Shown here in pieces: positions 16,490-28,865 of a DNA stretch of 44,029 nt. Under the pieces are notes generated by a model. The model saw only the letters and a list, made by a program, of their open reading frames with translations. It had not been told where the DNA came from and ran no database searches. A program made the position numbers and the translations under genes. The DNA lies in contig BJOX01000330.1 in NCBI GenBank assembly GCA_009731375.1, positions 40,331-84,359 on the forward strand, in the 5' to 3' direction. Positions within the stretch are counted from its first letter, which is position 1; each line of letters begins with the position of its first letter. The stretch is from Paulinella micropora (Eukaryota > Cercozoa > Imbricatea > Euglyphida).

Positions 16490-16521
<32 letters not shown>

Positions 16522-16573
16522 CNNNNNNNNNNNNNNNNNNNNNNNNNNNNCCCCTCCCCCCCCCCCCCCCCCC

Positions 16574-16606
<33 letters not shown>
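16489..16606. repeat. Poly-C tract with 28-bp gap and adjoining (CT)n
   Basis: Poly-C on both sides of an N run (16523-16550), then (CT)n to about 16606. The length is unreliable. Confidence 0.85.
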
Positions 16607-16609
<3 letters not shown>

Positions 16610-16724
16610 TTCTCTCAGTCCTGTCTCAGACCCGGACATTTTGTCAACATGGTGAACGCTGGTGCGGCGGGCGCCCGTTGTCAAAAACAAACAAACGAAC
16701 AAGCGAAAACATGGAAATAAGACA

Positions 16725-16765
16725 GTGGGACCCGACCCGAATAGGTTGGTCACTTGACGTGTGGC
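16725..16765. repeat. Diverged half-TIR related to the 24.5-kb MITE
   Basis: About 40 nt resemble the terminal inverted repeat at 24474-24514: a GGACCCGRCC block followed by GGTCACTTGAC. There is no matching inverted partner nearby, so it is a solo remnant. Confidence 0.5.
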
Positions 16766-16926
16766 AAGTAGAAAATGGTAATTGAGATACCTGGTCAGTC
16801 CTGCGATTCCCACCGAGAGAAAGTATAGTCTATCGTGGCCAGCACGCCCGAAAAAAAAAACTTGAAAAAAAGCCAAAACGAAACAAACAAGAAAAAAGAT
16901 AAAACAAGGGCTTTCTAACAATGTGG

Positions 16927-17064
16927 TCAGCATGTTCGTATCTCAAGTATTGATTGAGAAAAAGGAGTTAGAGGTTGGGCAGTCTTTGGCACTTGAATGT
17001 TGTCTGTAAGAAGGTTGCCGCGAGTTTGTCCAGCGAGCTGAGATAAGCAAGGCTCCAGTGCTGC
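16927..17064 (-). CDS. Possible terminal exon, unidentified
   Basis: A good acceptor (CTTTTCTATGCTGCAG, read on the minus strand) is followed by a 138-nt stretch. One frame stays open for 45 codons to the TGA at 16927-16929, and the other two frames also stay open for more than 30 codons. It begins AALEPCLSQLAGQTRGN in the phase-0 reading. There is no recognised domain, and no upstream exon could be tied to it. It may be the last exon of a minus-strand gene interrupted by the Copia insertion upstream, or chance. Confidence 0.3.
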   Translation of the reverse strand, partial: AALEPCLSQLAGQTRGNLLTDNIQVPKTAQPLTPFSQSILEIRTC

Positions 17065-17077
17065 CTGCAGCATAGAA

Positions 17078-18565
17078 AAGGTGAGCAGGTGGTGGTGGTG
17101 GTGGAGGAGGAGGAGGAGGAGGAGTGATTCAAAATGAACTGCGAAAAAGATTCACAGTGATGTAGTATACACACCGAGTTGAGGAGAAAATCAATGTTCA
17201 TATCTAGCGGCGACTGTATGAAAAAGGTAGACCCCACACCCCTTGAACGAAGGTCTTCGTCTCGTATCCGTTGCACAGTAACGCACCAAGGCCCATAACC
17301 CAATGGACAAAAACCTCCGTGCTTGCGACCCGTCTTAAACCGGCACTCGGGGCGTCCCCCTCCTACTGGCTTGCAACTTCCTACGACGAAGAATTTAACA
17401 ATACTGAAACAATTCCCGCCAGTCTAACTGACGACGTCACAAAAGATGTACCTTCCAGAAATTGACCCACGTAACGCATGGATATGGGTAAAAGGGGTAA
17501 TGGTAAAAAGCTGGTGCCACCAGTACCAGGAAAAGTAATATAAATGACTGTATTAACAACTAATAATACTACTAACAGTAACGACTACTACTATCGTACA
17601 ATTGAGCAATAAGGACATAACTGAGGAGAAAGGGTCTAATTAATGTCCCACTGCCTAACGATAGTATATTCCGGTCTAAAAATTGTAACGCCAGGCCACT
17701 TCTAGTAATATTATCGTAACCCGGTTAAGAGTGTTATTAATATTAACGGTCTCTTATTGTGTCTGGATTGACACAGGGGTATATTAAAGCAAAGTAATCT
17801 ATCACTTAAACGCAGAGTTTAGGGAAGCTACCCCGCTAAGGGTAAAGAATAACTGAAGAAAAGACTTCTAAGGGTAAAGAATAACAGAAGAAAAGACTTT
17901 TAATGACTTTGGGTCACACAAAATGTGGTGACCTTAACAGAATGGTAATACTCATTTGATTCTAGGCATTCCAGACTATGATTCGCGAATACTCTAGAAA
18001 GTGTCCTTGTCAGTAATAAAGGTATTAATAACTGTCCGGCCTATGAACTTGCCTATGACTAAGACTATCCAAATTACCGGCAAATTGACTAGGTGGAGTA
18101 ACGGTTATTAATAGTACATTACAACGCTCCCCCTTAGTCGCAAGTCATAGGCTATATTAGTGTGTAAATATGAAAAAATAGTGTTAAGGATCAGTTATGG
18201 GTTACCCGAAGGTTAAATATCAACTCCCATTTACATCACATCCTCTATGTATGTATATATGTGTTGTCATGCAGTAACATGTATGAAGTATGTATGTGTT
18301 CAAAAATTTGCAAGCGCTTCCCGTAGAGGGTAGCAAAATCAAAAAAAATTAGATTTCCTATTCTAGGACAGAAAGAATGATAGAAAGAATTTAAATTGCT
18401 AAGTTAGCCAGGGAAAGCCTCGCGGCTGCCGGCCTCGCGTGGCAGTCGGCTACCCAGCCTCGGCTCGACGGCTCTTGACCCCTGCGCAAAACAAAGCTGC
18501 TGCAACAAGCAACAAACTGCACAAAACACTCAAAGCAAATATAGGTGAGTGGACACGCAAATCCC
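17078..18565. other. AT-rich stretch without a supported gene
   Basis: Contains a (GGT/GGA)n run at 17087-17124 and a tandem 30-bp duplication near 17845-17905. It lies on the 3' side of the Copia remnant, so an LTR is expected somewhere here, but I could not match a direct repeat to the other side. Confidence 0.4.
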
Positions 18566-18569
18566 GAAA

Positions 18570-18812
18570 TTACTTGAGCTTTACCGTAAATTTGTTAACT
18601 AAATACTCGAATTGTTCTTTCGGTAAATATTTTGTCATTACATCACCTATCTGCTTCTTCGTACCTACTTTTACAAACTTAATCTCACCGTCTCTCTGTA
18701 GGTGGTGCATAAAGTGTAATTCTAAAGATAAGTGTTTAGTTCTATAAGCTGACATACCCCTCTCTGCCGCTAAGACTGTTTGAGAGTTATCCTCCTCCCT
18801 CGGTAAGATGAA
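18570..18812 (-). pseudogene. C-terminal fragment of Copia RNase H
   Basis: The frame starts with EDNSQ, the usual DNxS motif region. It continues with a RTKH segment matching the RSKHID position, then GDVMTKYLP, corresponding to the ADxxTKxLP motif at the end of Copia pol. It stops at TAA 18570-18572. The upstream catalytic residues are deleted. Confidence 0.8.
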
Positions 18813-18845
18813 CTCGAGGAACTAGCACCCCTAGACTTCGACCCT

Positions 18846-20858
18846 TTAGGGATGAATATGCTCCTCGCTGGTTTCCTCCTCGTCCTCCTCCTCCTGTTGG
18901 TCCCTCCAATTGGGTCTGCCAAAACCCCCCTTAGGAACATTAGGAATACGACGTCTTCCAGCCCCTCCTCCCGACTGGATGGCCGTCGCCTTCCCCACTG
19001 GTTTTTCCTCCAGCTGGTTCCTTGCTACCGCCGCTAAAGCCTGTAGCCCCCCCGTGGTAACCAACGTATCATCCCACGTCCTTTCGGTCAGCAGGAAGTC
19101 CTTCCACATGTCTCTTGCGTTCTCATACCCATCCGCAAAAGTCTTCCATGCCGTGGCCGCATCCGTCGTGAAATCGACATTGTCCGGGATCGTAATCCTC
19201 CATCTGTCCCCCGGCCAACCACTAGTAATGGCCCGGAAGACACACGGATCGTGTTGATTGATCCTTGCCATCACGTGTCGAATGAACCGTTTGAGGCTGA
19301 TGAAGAACACATTGTCCGTCTTCAGCTTCTCCAGTTCCTGACGAAATACCACCTTAACCCCTATCGGTTTCTTGCTCGTCGTCGCCAACGCACTTCCAAC
19401 CACCGTGGAAATGTGTCCCGTCAGTATGACCTCACTAGTCAAATCCCAATGACTTGCGTAAAGCACGAGCAAAGCAATGAGAGCATGCATCATCGCGTGC
19501 AATTTGGACATTTTAAAAGCCCCCGTTTCCCCATAAACATCGCGATCCTGTATCTCCTTTTGCATCCCCTTCGTGATATTTTCCACCGGAAAACACTCCA
19601 TAAGGTCCGGGTTCGTGCACTGTCGGAGAATATCAACCAAGGTCATCGGCGACTCACAATTGCTCTCCCCCATATACTTACAGAGCAAATTGATCGCCTT
19701 ACGCAACCATGGTGAGGTCATATACGGCAAACAGTTTACCTGTCGGGTAAACCATATTGTCGGCTTTTCCTTCCCTCTTGACCCCGGGGCAAATGCAATA
19801 GGCGAGAACTTGTCAAGGAAGACCGGCATCCTCTTCCTCTCGTTGTTATAACGAACAACCGGATCCATGGGATCATCCTCATCCCTTTTGTTCATGATCG
19901 CATATCTCTCTGCCCATTCTGCATATTTGTCCACGCAGACCTCTATAGCCTTTGCGACCTCCATGAGGTACAAGAGAAAGCGAAACAAGTTCTCATGAGC
20001 CTGCTCCCTCGCCACTGTCAAAATCACAGGATCCGGCGCCGTAGCCGTCGCAACCTTGATCTTGGTTTTTGCGAACGCAGCTGCGTCTGCTTCCCTCAGC
20101 AGATCACGCAGGCTCCTGTTGGCTTGACTAGCCAACGTTTCCTTGTTCGTCATCAGCTCCAATTTTTCCATGAAGCCTTCGACATGGATGAGGTCGTAGA
20201 GGTCCGGTGACTTTTTCCCCCACACCTTGGTGTCCTTCATCCATTTTGCCTCTTTCTGCTTCCCCTTAGCGGTCTCCCAATTCTTTACCGCCCTAGCGAA
20301 GGCATTGGCAACTATGGGCCACACCTCATTTTTGAAGAAAGTCCCCACCATGGTCATGTCAAAAGTATTCCCCTTCACAGGGTCCTTCCTGACACTTCCA
20401 TACCAATCCTCCATCCAGTTGTCCTTCGTTTCCTTCCCCGTCATGAGGTATTGGACATCAAACTGCTCCGAAGGAATAGGAGTCGGATAGTAATCCTCAT
20501 CCGAGTTCTCCAACCTTGGATGTCCCACCATCTGCAGTTCATGGAGGTGCATGGACACGAACATCCTTGCTACCATCCTCCTAACCTGCATGGGCATCAA
20601 AGTTTTCAGCTTAGGTTCGCTAGGTGAATAGCCTGTGAAGGCAAAGGTGGTTGGATCATACCCCCATTTATCCAAATCACTTGGTTCGGCTTTCACCCAG
20701 TCGTAAACCTCCTTATCCCTTTCTCTGTCTTTGTATTTACTTGCCAAGGGGACAAAGTGTTCCAAAAACAGATGCTGATCCAGGGGCTCACTATGTAGTC
20801 CGATGCTACATGTAGTAGAAACTCCCCCACAGCCTTTCCCATCAACTGTTGAACACAC
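18846..20858 (-). CDS. Copia-type Gag-like protein, 5' frameshift
   Basis: A 670-codon frame, mostly helical and acidic/basic mixed, without a CCHC knuckle. It ends in a GGGAGRRR / GFGRPNWR basic segment followed by an acidic EEEDEEET tail. The Gag assignment rests on its size, its position before the Copia RNase H remnant and the lack of any other pol. A second frame from an ATG at 20896 overlaps and appears to contain the true N-terminus. The two frames would meet at a one-base indel near 20790, so the gene is probably broken. Confidence 0.6.
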   Translation of the reverse strand: MCSTVDGKGCGGVSTTCSIGLHSEPLDQHLFLEHFVPLASKYKDRERDKEVYDWVKAEPSDLDKWGYDPTTFAFTGYSPSEPKLKTLMPMQVRRMVARMFVSMHLHELQMVGHPRLENSDEDYYPTPIPSEQFDVQYLMTGKETKDNWMEDWYGSVRKDPVKGNTFDMTMVGTFFKNEVWPIVANAFARAVKNWETAKGKQKEAKWMKDTKVWGKKSPDLYDLIHVEGFMEKLELMTNKETLASQANRSLRDLLREADAAAFAKTKIKVATATAPDPVILTVAREQAHENLFRFLLYLMEVAKAIEVCVDKYAEWAERYAIMNKRDEDDPMDPVVRYNNERKRMPVFLDKFSPIAFAPGSRGKEKPTIWFTRQVNCLPYMTSPWLRKAINLLCKYMGESNCESPMTLVDILRQCTNPDLMECFPVENITKGMQKEIQDRDVYGETGAFKMSKLHAMMHALIALLVLYASHWDLTSEVILTGHISTVVGSALATTSKKPIGVKVVFRQELEKLKTDNVFFISLKRFIRHVMARINQHDPCVFRAITSGWPGDRWRITIPDNVDFTTDAATAWKTFADGYENARDMWKDFLLTERTWDDTLVTTGGLQALAAVARNQLEEKPVGKATAIQSGGGAGRRRIPNVPKGGFGRPNWRDQQEEEDEEETSEEHIHP

Positions 20859-20899
20859 GGGTCCTTGTAAGGATCGTATGTCGTCCCAGTTGACATGTT

Positions 20900-21970
20900 G
20901 ATTTGCAAGGTGTCAAGGTCCAAGTTCCGAGATCAGTGTTCTTCCCAGTTTCTCCAAAACCCTCCTTACCACCTGTAGTTTCCCTTGCTTGTAACGACTG
21001 AAAGCACTGTCTCACACGACCAGTACTGTGTACTGATTGTCGAGAAGATACTTGGCACTCTCTCCAAGACACAGCCAACAACAGTGACTGATTGCCCTCA
21101 GAGAGTGCGTCGTTCCCGATTCCAAAATTTGTTTTTCCAGCCCGAGGTCGAAAGAGGCAAAGGGACTCCAAATGTATTAAGACCGGAGGTCTACCCTTAC
21201 GAGCTCAAAGGACTTGAAGTAAAAAAATGGAATTTAAATAATGAACACAACTGGTTCAAGAATCACCTCCACTTCTAGAGTAGAAAGGGAAGTCAGGTTT
21301 GAAACCCAACAACTTGAAGCCACAAGGGAAACTCACAAACCGCTAACTTGAAAACGGAGTGTCCCTTTGACACTGGTAAACTGACACGATGCGTTACGTC
21401 CGTAACCTGCACAAATGCCAAAACATACCACAAACAACAACCCATAAGTGCATTTCCCTTATTTAGCCATAAATTCCCAGTCACGGGAAAAAAGGCAAAA
21501 TTTCACGGAATTTCCATGGCGTGACCATTTTCCTTAACTTTAAACTGTTACTACATGTGTTGTAGAAGGATCGGGTCAACGCTGTTAATGTGGGAGGTTA
21601 CTATTCAATATGGATGCTCAGTGACACAATAGTGTAATCTGCATCCTATAAACCTTCTCCACGCCGGTAAACGGTTATGTGAATTATATAGGTTTTAAAA
21701 TACTATGGGATCCAAGCTTCCTAGCTTTCCCGGCTCCCACTAGTATTCCTTATCCTAAAACAACATTAAAACCGGATGTATTAATCACTGAGAACCGGAA
21801 ATGTAATAAGAATTCATCTTAAAATACATTTAATAACAAGGAATTACTTCCACGAGTACTATTCCCGTAAACACCAATAGCGTATATCATAGTAAAAACG
21901 ATGTAGTATACAGTGTGTGTTACATAACTCATGATGTGTGCTGGTCACAATATAATTAAGTGCACTATTA
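20900..21970. other. Gene-free stretch beside the Copia remnant
   Basis: Low-complexity AT-rich sequence with short frames only. The 5' LTR of the Copia element should lie here, but no copy on the other side was recognised. Confidence 0.4.
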
Positions 21971-21977
21971 CTGGGTG

Positions 21978-22241
21978 CATTCAAGTGTCAAACTCACTGG
22001 CAGCCATCAAATTTGATTTAAGGGTCAGATTTCAGATTAGCGGTCAGATTTTAGATTAGCGGTCAGAATTCAAATTAGTTCAATTTAACGGTAACATTTT
22101 GCAAAAATAATATAGATTTTGCGGACGTATATAGCAGTTAATTGAACTAATTTCAATTCTGATCAGTAATTCGAAATCTGACCGCTAATCTGAAATCTGA
22201 CCCTTAACTAAAGTTTGATGGCTGAGTTTGACACTTGAATG
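21978..22241. mobile_element. MITE with long terminal inverted repeats
   Basis: 264 bp, non-coding. Both ends carry CATTCAAGTGTCAAACTCA in opposite orientation, and the inverted match continues inward through GGGTCAGATTTCAGATTAGCGGTCAGATTT for about 75 bp. The left arm has an extra copy of the 19-bp unit ATTAGCGGTCAGATTTTAG. The target duplication is unclear. It has no transposase; the superfamily is not assigned. Confidence 0.82.
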
Positions 22242-22329
22242 TACACAGTAATAGGAAAATAAGTTTTTCCACATTCAGGCCTAAATTTCCAACCGCTGGC
22301 GTGGCCAATCGATTGGTGGCACCATTCGA

Positions 22330-22475
22330 AAGCCATTCATTAATTATTATTATTATTAACAATAATAATAATAATAATAATATAATATACAGTGATAATA
22401 CTACTTGAATGATCATAATAATAATAGACACCTATTTTAATAAATATATTAATATGAAATTATTATTCATGACGC
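22330..22475. repeat. (ATT)n/(AAT)n array
   Basis: AT-only trinucleotide runs that switch strand near 22360. No gene. Confidence 0.7.
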
Positions 22476-22496
22476 AAAATATCCTGTCACAGTGGC

Positions 22497-22748
22497 TCAG
22501 CTGATTTCGACTGACCCACAATAATATATGGTTTTTTCTGGGAGGCCACGCGGGTCCAGGTAGTGAGTCGAGGAGAAAAGCAAGCAACCTGGACAGCTGC
22601 GCTGCAAGTTTTCAAGTGTATGACTGACACCATTTGGTTTTTGTTGCTGCCGCTGTTGTTGTTGTTGATGATGACGATGATGATGATGATGTTCTTTTGC
22701 TGGTGGCTCTTGTGCTGCAAGCTTTCTGATCTGAGGTAGAGAGAACAC
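22497..22748 (-). CDS. Possible exon with His- and Gln-runs, unidentified
   Basis: 83-codon frame containing HHHHHRHHQQQQQ. An acceptor-like CTCTCTACCTCAG precedes it and a CAG|GTTGCT donor-like site lies near 22585, so it could be an exon ending there. No domain is recognised; the homopolymer runs come from CAT/CAA repeats. It lies 3' of the twinfilin stop on the same strand. Confidence 0.25.
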   Translation of the reverse strand: MFSLPQIRKLAAQEPPAKEHHHHHRHHQQQQQRQQQKPNGVSHTLENLQRSCPGCLLFSSTHYLDPRGLPEKTIYYCGSVEIS

Positions 22749-22759
22749 TGAACACAGCC

Positions 22760-22810
22760 CGTTTACTAGAGAATAGGTGACACTACCCCGAAAATTCCGG
22801 TTTCAGGTGC

Positions 22811-22886
<76 letters not shown>

Positions 22887-23147
22887 GAGAGAGAGTGGTG
22901 GCTCTCTCGCACACGAAATCGGAATTTTACGGAATAGCGTCTTACTGACTACATTCAAGACGCTACACTATCCAACTTTGAATTCATGTTGCTCGATCAA
23001 CGTTTGCGATGCGATCATGCAGAGCAAATCTTTGGCTCGAAAGCCCTTGTCTTGTCTTGAGCTGTTAAATGGTGCTTGACTACTAGCCGAGAGGATGGAC
23101 GATGCTGCCGCTGGAATGGGTGTCACACAGCTGTGAAACAAGTTGTT
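22760..23147 (-). other. Likely twinfilin 3' UTR and flank, with (GA)n
   Basis: No coding sequence is supported. A (GA)n array spans about 22808-22895. No clear polyadenylation signal was identified. Confidence 0.35.
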
Positions 23148-23742
23148 TTACTTGGGTTGGAACTTCTTGACCGGCATGGGTTTTTTGCCCCCGCCCTTGC
23201 GTGTGGGCTTGGCAAAGGTCTCTTTCACAGCCTTCTTAGGGTACAACTCGTCTAGGCAACACACACACACACACGCACAGAGTATATATGTATGTATGTA
23301 TGTATGTGTGTATGTGTATCTATGTATGTATGTACGTATGCATGTATGTATGTTACCGAGGACAGCTGCATGTGAGACCTCACTAGGCTCGCTACACTCA
23401 ATCTACATACACAACACATGCATGACCAAGGAAAGGAAAGGAAAGGAAAGGAAAGCAAAGGAAAGGACAGGAAAGGAAAGGAAAGAACAATAAAAGAAAA
23501 GAAAGGAAAGGAAAGGAAAAGAAAAAGAAAAAAGAAAAGAAAAGAGAAAGAAAGAAAGAAACAGAAAAAAAAAAAAAAAAGAAGGAAGAAAGAGAAAAGA
23601 AAGAAATAAAGAAATCCTTCCTTACTAACTTATTAACTTGCTAACTTACTTACTGCTGACCGATTTCTGAACTTCTATGCCATTGTTCTGTAGCAGATTC
23701 ATGACCTAAACACATGCGCAAACAAAATGTGCGTGTGTGTGT

Positions 23743-23778
<36 letters not shown>

Positions 23779-23817
23779 ACAGATTTGCAGGAGTAAAACT
23801 CTGCTTGTCAGGCTTAT

Positions 23818-23877
<60 letters not shown>

Positions 23878-23923
23878 GGACAGACAGACGGACAGACAGA
23901 CAGACACACACACACACGCACAG

Positions 23924-23964
<41 letters not shown>

Positions 23965-24009
23965 ACAGATTTGCACGAGTAAAACATCTTATTGCGAGGC
24001 TTAAGAGAG

Positions 24010-24064
<55 letters not shown>

Positions 24065-24160
24065 ACAGATTTGCACGAGGAGTAAAACATCTTCTTGCGA
24101 GGCTTGGCGTTTTCCGGGCAGTAATAAATGAACACTAGCACAAACAAGCAACACGAGAAG

Positions 24161-24207
<47 letters not shown>

Positions 24208-25395
24208 TAAGTAAGACATCTTCTTGCGAGGCTTTGCGTTTTCAGGGCAGTAATAAATAAACACTAGCCCCCCCCCCAAAAAAAATCGATCAATCAATGA
24301 AATCAATGATATCAATGAAAATCAATCATGAGCCAAATCAGTCAAATCAGCCGAATCAGTGAATTGAGTCAAATCAATCGATCAAACAATTTCATCAGCA
24401 TGTAAGTGATGCATGATGTTCTGACTGGGAGCCTTCAGTTTTAATTATTACCATCACGGGAAAAAAATAAGGCTTTTGGACCCGGCCTGAATGGTGTGGT
24501 CACTTGACTGTGGAAAGTGACCATGGCCACACAAAAAGTTGGGACGGTCACATGTCCATGGCCACGTGGCCAGCATTGTGTCAGCCATGGCCTGGAAAAA
24601 TTCAATGGCTAGCACAATGGGCCACAGCGCTTCACAGTCAAGTGACCACACCATTCAGGCCGGGTCCAAAAACCTTATTTTTCACATTTTTTTCCCGCTG
24701 TGGTAATAAGTAACTTGCTCTCCCTTTTCGATCAATCAATTAAATCAGTCAAATCAGTCAGTTCAGTCAAATCAATTAAATCAATTAAAGCAATTAAATC
24801 AATTAAATCAAGAAAATCAATGAAATCAAATCAATCAAATCAATGGATTTAAACGATTTCGTAAGAATGTAAGTGATGTGTGATGTTCTGACCGAGTGCC
24901 TTGGCTTGCTCCTCTCCCTTTTCGTGGGCGAAGTCATGCAGGATAAAGCGGGGTTCATCATCCACTGCAACACAGCCACAGGAAAATCACTTCGGTTTTT
25001 TCTTCTTCTCCTTTCTTTCTATCTCCAAACAAAACAAAACAGAACAAAACACACACGCACACACACACACAACAAACAAACAAACAAACAAACAAACAAC
25101 AACAATAACAACAACAACTACTATTACTACTATAAAAGGGGGGGGGAGAGGGGGAAGGGAGAGAGAGGGGGAAGGGAGAGAGAGAGAGAGCGGGAGCGAG
25201 AGCGAGAAGGAGACCAAGCGTTTTGGAAGTGTCCTCGAGTGTGTCGTTGTTGTGTGTCACCAGGCAGAGCGTCTCTGTCTCACCGTTCATACTGAAGACA
25301 AGGTTATCGCCGCCCTCCATGAACTGACACACACACACACACACAAACACATACACGGATGGATGGATGAAGATAGATCGATCGATAAATAGATG

Positions 25396-25436
<41 letters not shown>

Positions 25437-27384
25437 CACACAAGACTAGACAGGGACAAGGCCAAGGACAAGGACAAGGACAAGGACGAGGACGAGGACG
25501 AGACGTGGAGGTGAGGTGAGGAGAGGAGAGGAGAGGGGAGGGGAGGGGAGGGGAGAGGAGAGGAGAGGAGAGAGAGGAGAGGAGAGGTGAGGTGAGATGA
25601 GATGAGAAGAGATGAGATAAGATAGCTGCGCCATACCCCTTCGACGGCTGCCATGGCTGCTTCGTCGTTGTTGATTGGCAGGTAGGTAGGTAGGTAGGTA
25701 GGCAGGTAGGCAGGTAGGTACAGTGTTAGGTAGGTAGTAGGTTGGTAGGTAGGTAGGTAGGCAGGAGGCAGGCAGGTAGGTAGGTAGATAGGTAGGTAGG
25801 TAGGTAGGTAGGCAGGCAGGCAGGCAGGCAGGTGGGTAGGTAGGTAGGTAGGTAGGTAGTAGATAGGTAGGTAGGTAGGTAGGAAGGCAGGTAGGTAGGC
25901 AGGTAGGCAGGCAGGTAGTAGATAGGTAGGTAGGTAGGTAGGTAGGTAGGTAGGTAGGCAGGCAGGTAGTAGATAGGTAGGTAGGTAGGTAGGTAGGTAG
26001 GTACATGGATAGATAATTGATATGTATACGCAGCCATGGCTGCATTGTCGACTTTATGTATTTATGTAGGTAGGTAGGTAGGTAGGCAGGTAGGTAGGTA
26101 GGTAGGTAGGTCGGTAAATAGTTAGTTGGTTATGACCGTTTGATAGCTGCCATGGCTGCATCGTCGACTTTGAATATGTAGGTAGGTAGGCAGGCAGGTA
26201 GAGGTAAGGAGGTAGATGGGTAGGTAGGTAGGTAGGTAGGTAATTAGATAGCCCGTTGACGTCTGCAGCTGCAACATTATTAAGTTTGATTAGGTAGGTA
26301 GGTAGATAGGTAGGTAGGTAGGTAGGTAGGTAGGTAGATAGGTAGGTAGGTAGGTAGGTAGATAGGTAGATAGGTAGGTAGGTAGCAGGTAGGTAGGTAG
26401 ACTATACCCCTTTGACGGCTGCCATGGCTGCATCGTCGACTTTGATAGGCAGACCCACGATTGCACTTACCTACAAAACATAGGCAATAGGTGTAAGGCA
26501 GAATAAGGCAGTAGATGGGGCAGCCAAGGCAGTAGTGAGGCAGTAGAGGGGACAGAAAAGGCAGTAGTGAACAGTAGAGGGACAAAAGGCAGTAATGAGG
26601 CAGTAGAGGGACAAAAAGGCAGTAATGAGGCAGTAGAGTGGACAGAAAAGGCAGTAGTGAGGCAGTAGAGGGACATCAAGGCAGTAGGGACAGAAAGGCA
26701 GTAGTGAGGCAGTAGAAGGGACAGTAAGGCAGTAGTGAGGCAGTAGAGACGGCCAAGGCAGTAGTGAGGCAGTAGATGGGACAGAAAGGCAGTAGTGAGG
26801 CAGTATATATATGTGACCTTGGACTCTGATAGGGCACCCACGGCAATCGAATCTGCTGCCTGAAAGCAGATCAAGATGGAGATGGAGATATAGTTAGCGA
26901 TAGATGCAGATGTATGCATCAGGAGTCTCTAGATCTATTGCTACGGAACTACCTACCTACCTACCTACCTACATATCTGACAACCTACCTACCTACCTGC
27001 CACACACACAACGCTCCCCCCCCCCCCTCTCTCTCTCTCCTTACCGCTTCCTTCTTTAGAATCTCTTCGTATGTCATCAGCTCTTGCTGCAGCACATACA
27101 AACATGCATACATACATACATACGTTTACATACAAACATACAAACATACATACAAACATACAATACATACATACATTACATACATGCATTACATACATAG
27201 ATACATACATAGATACATGCATTACATGCATTACATACATTCATACATTACCTGTATGCATGCATATGCATGCATTACATACATTACATACATGACATAC
27301 ATGACATACATACATACATACATACAATACATGTCTGTTTGTGTGCGATATCTGTGAATGTGTATGTGTGTGTGTGTGTGTGAG

Positions 27385-27436
<52 letters not shown>

Positions 27437-27858
27437 ACCTCATCGACATCCTTTACGCTCTCCTTCCAATGCTTCTTTGTCACCTCTTTCTGTTATATAT
27501 ATAGATATATATAAACATATATATGGGGGGGGGGGGGATGCATACATAGAAATTTACATGTATACATAAATATTTTTTTACGCTCTCCTTCCAATGTTTC
27601 CTTGTCACTTTCTTCTGTTGACAGGAAAAAAAATAAATAAATAATAAGTAAAATAAAATAAATTAAATAAAATAAATTAAAATAAATGAAAAAAAAAAAA
27701 AAAAAAAAAAAAAAAANNNNNNNNNNAAAAAAAAAAAAAAAACAGAAATTTACATAGAATATGAGAGAGAGAGAGAGAGAGACGTACCACGAGAGAGCAT
27801 CTGAAGTTGGGCTCGTGCCACTCAACACCGGGAAATCCTGGACAAACATACATACAAC

Positions 27859-27926
<68 letters not shown>

Positions 27927-28006
27927 GGATGGATGGATAGATGGATAGGTAGGTAGGTAGGTAGGTAGAAGATAGATAGATAGATAGATAGATGGATGGA
28001 TGGATG

Positions 28007-28037
<31 letters not shown>

Positions 28038-28081
28038 GGATGGATAGATGGATGGATGGATGGATAGATAGATAGATAGAC

Positions 28082-28121
<40 letters not shown>

Positions 28122-28126
28122 GGATG

Positions 28127-28157
<31 letters not shown>

Positions 28158-28193
28158 GGATGGATAGATGGATGGATGGATAGATAGATAGAC

Positions 28194-28233
<40 letters not shown>

Positions 28234-28253
28234 GGATAGATAGATAGATAGAT

Positions 28254-28290
<37 letters not shown>

Positions 28291-28361
28291 CAGATGGATA
28301 GATAGATAGATGGATGGATGGATGGATGCATGGATGGATGGATGGATACATAGATAGATAT

Positions 28362-28424
<63 letters not shown>

Positions 28425-28708
28425 CGATCGATAGATAGATAGATATATAGATAGATAGATAGATAGATCGATAGATCGATAGATAACATCGGGATCGTGC
28501 AATTCCACACCAGGAAGACAGGGATTACGTAAATACATACATGCATGCATGCATACATAACATACATAATATACATAACATACATAATATACATAACATA
28601 CATACATAACATAGATAACATAGATAACATAGACAACATACATACATACATACATACATACATACATACACATACATACACATACATACACATACATACA
28701 TACATACA

Positions 28709-28740
<32 letters not shown>

Positions 28741-28834
28741 CATACATACATACATACATACATACATACATACATACATACACACATACATACATATATA
28801 CACACATACGTACATACATGCATACATACATACA

Positions 28835-28865
<31 letters not shown>

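Larger units (their letters stand above)
18570..20896 (-). mobile_element. Copia-type deletion derivative (gag plus RNase H tail)
   Basis: Read on the minus strand, a Gag-like frame is followed within about 60 nt by the last 80 or so codons of a Ty1/Copia RNase H. Protease, integrase, RT and most of RNase H are missing. The LTRs could not be located. An intact relative would have to supply the enzymes for movement. Confidence 0.75.
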
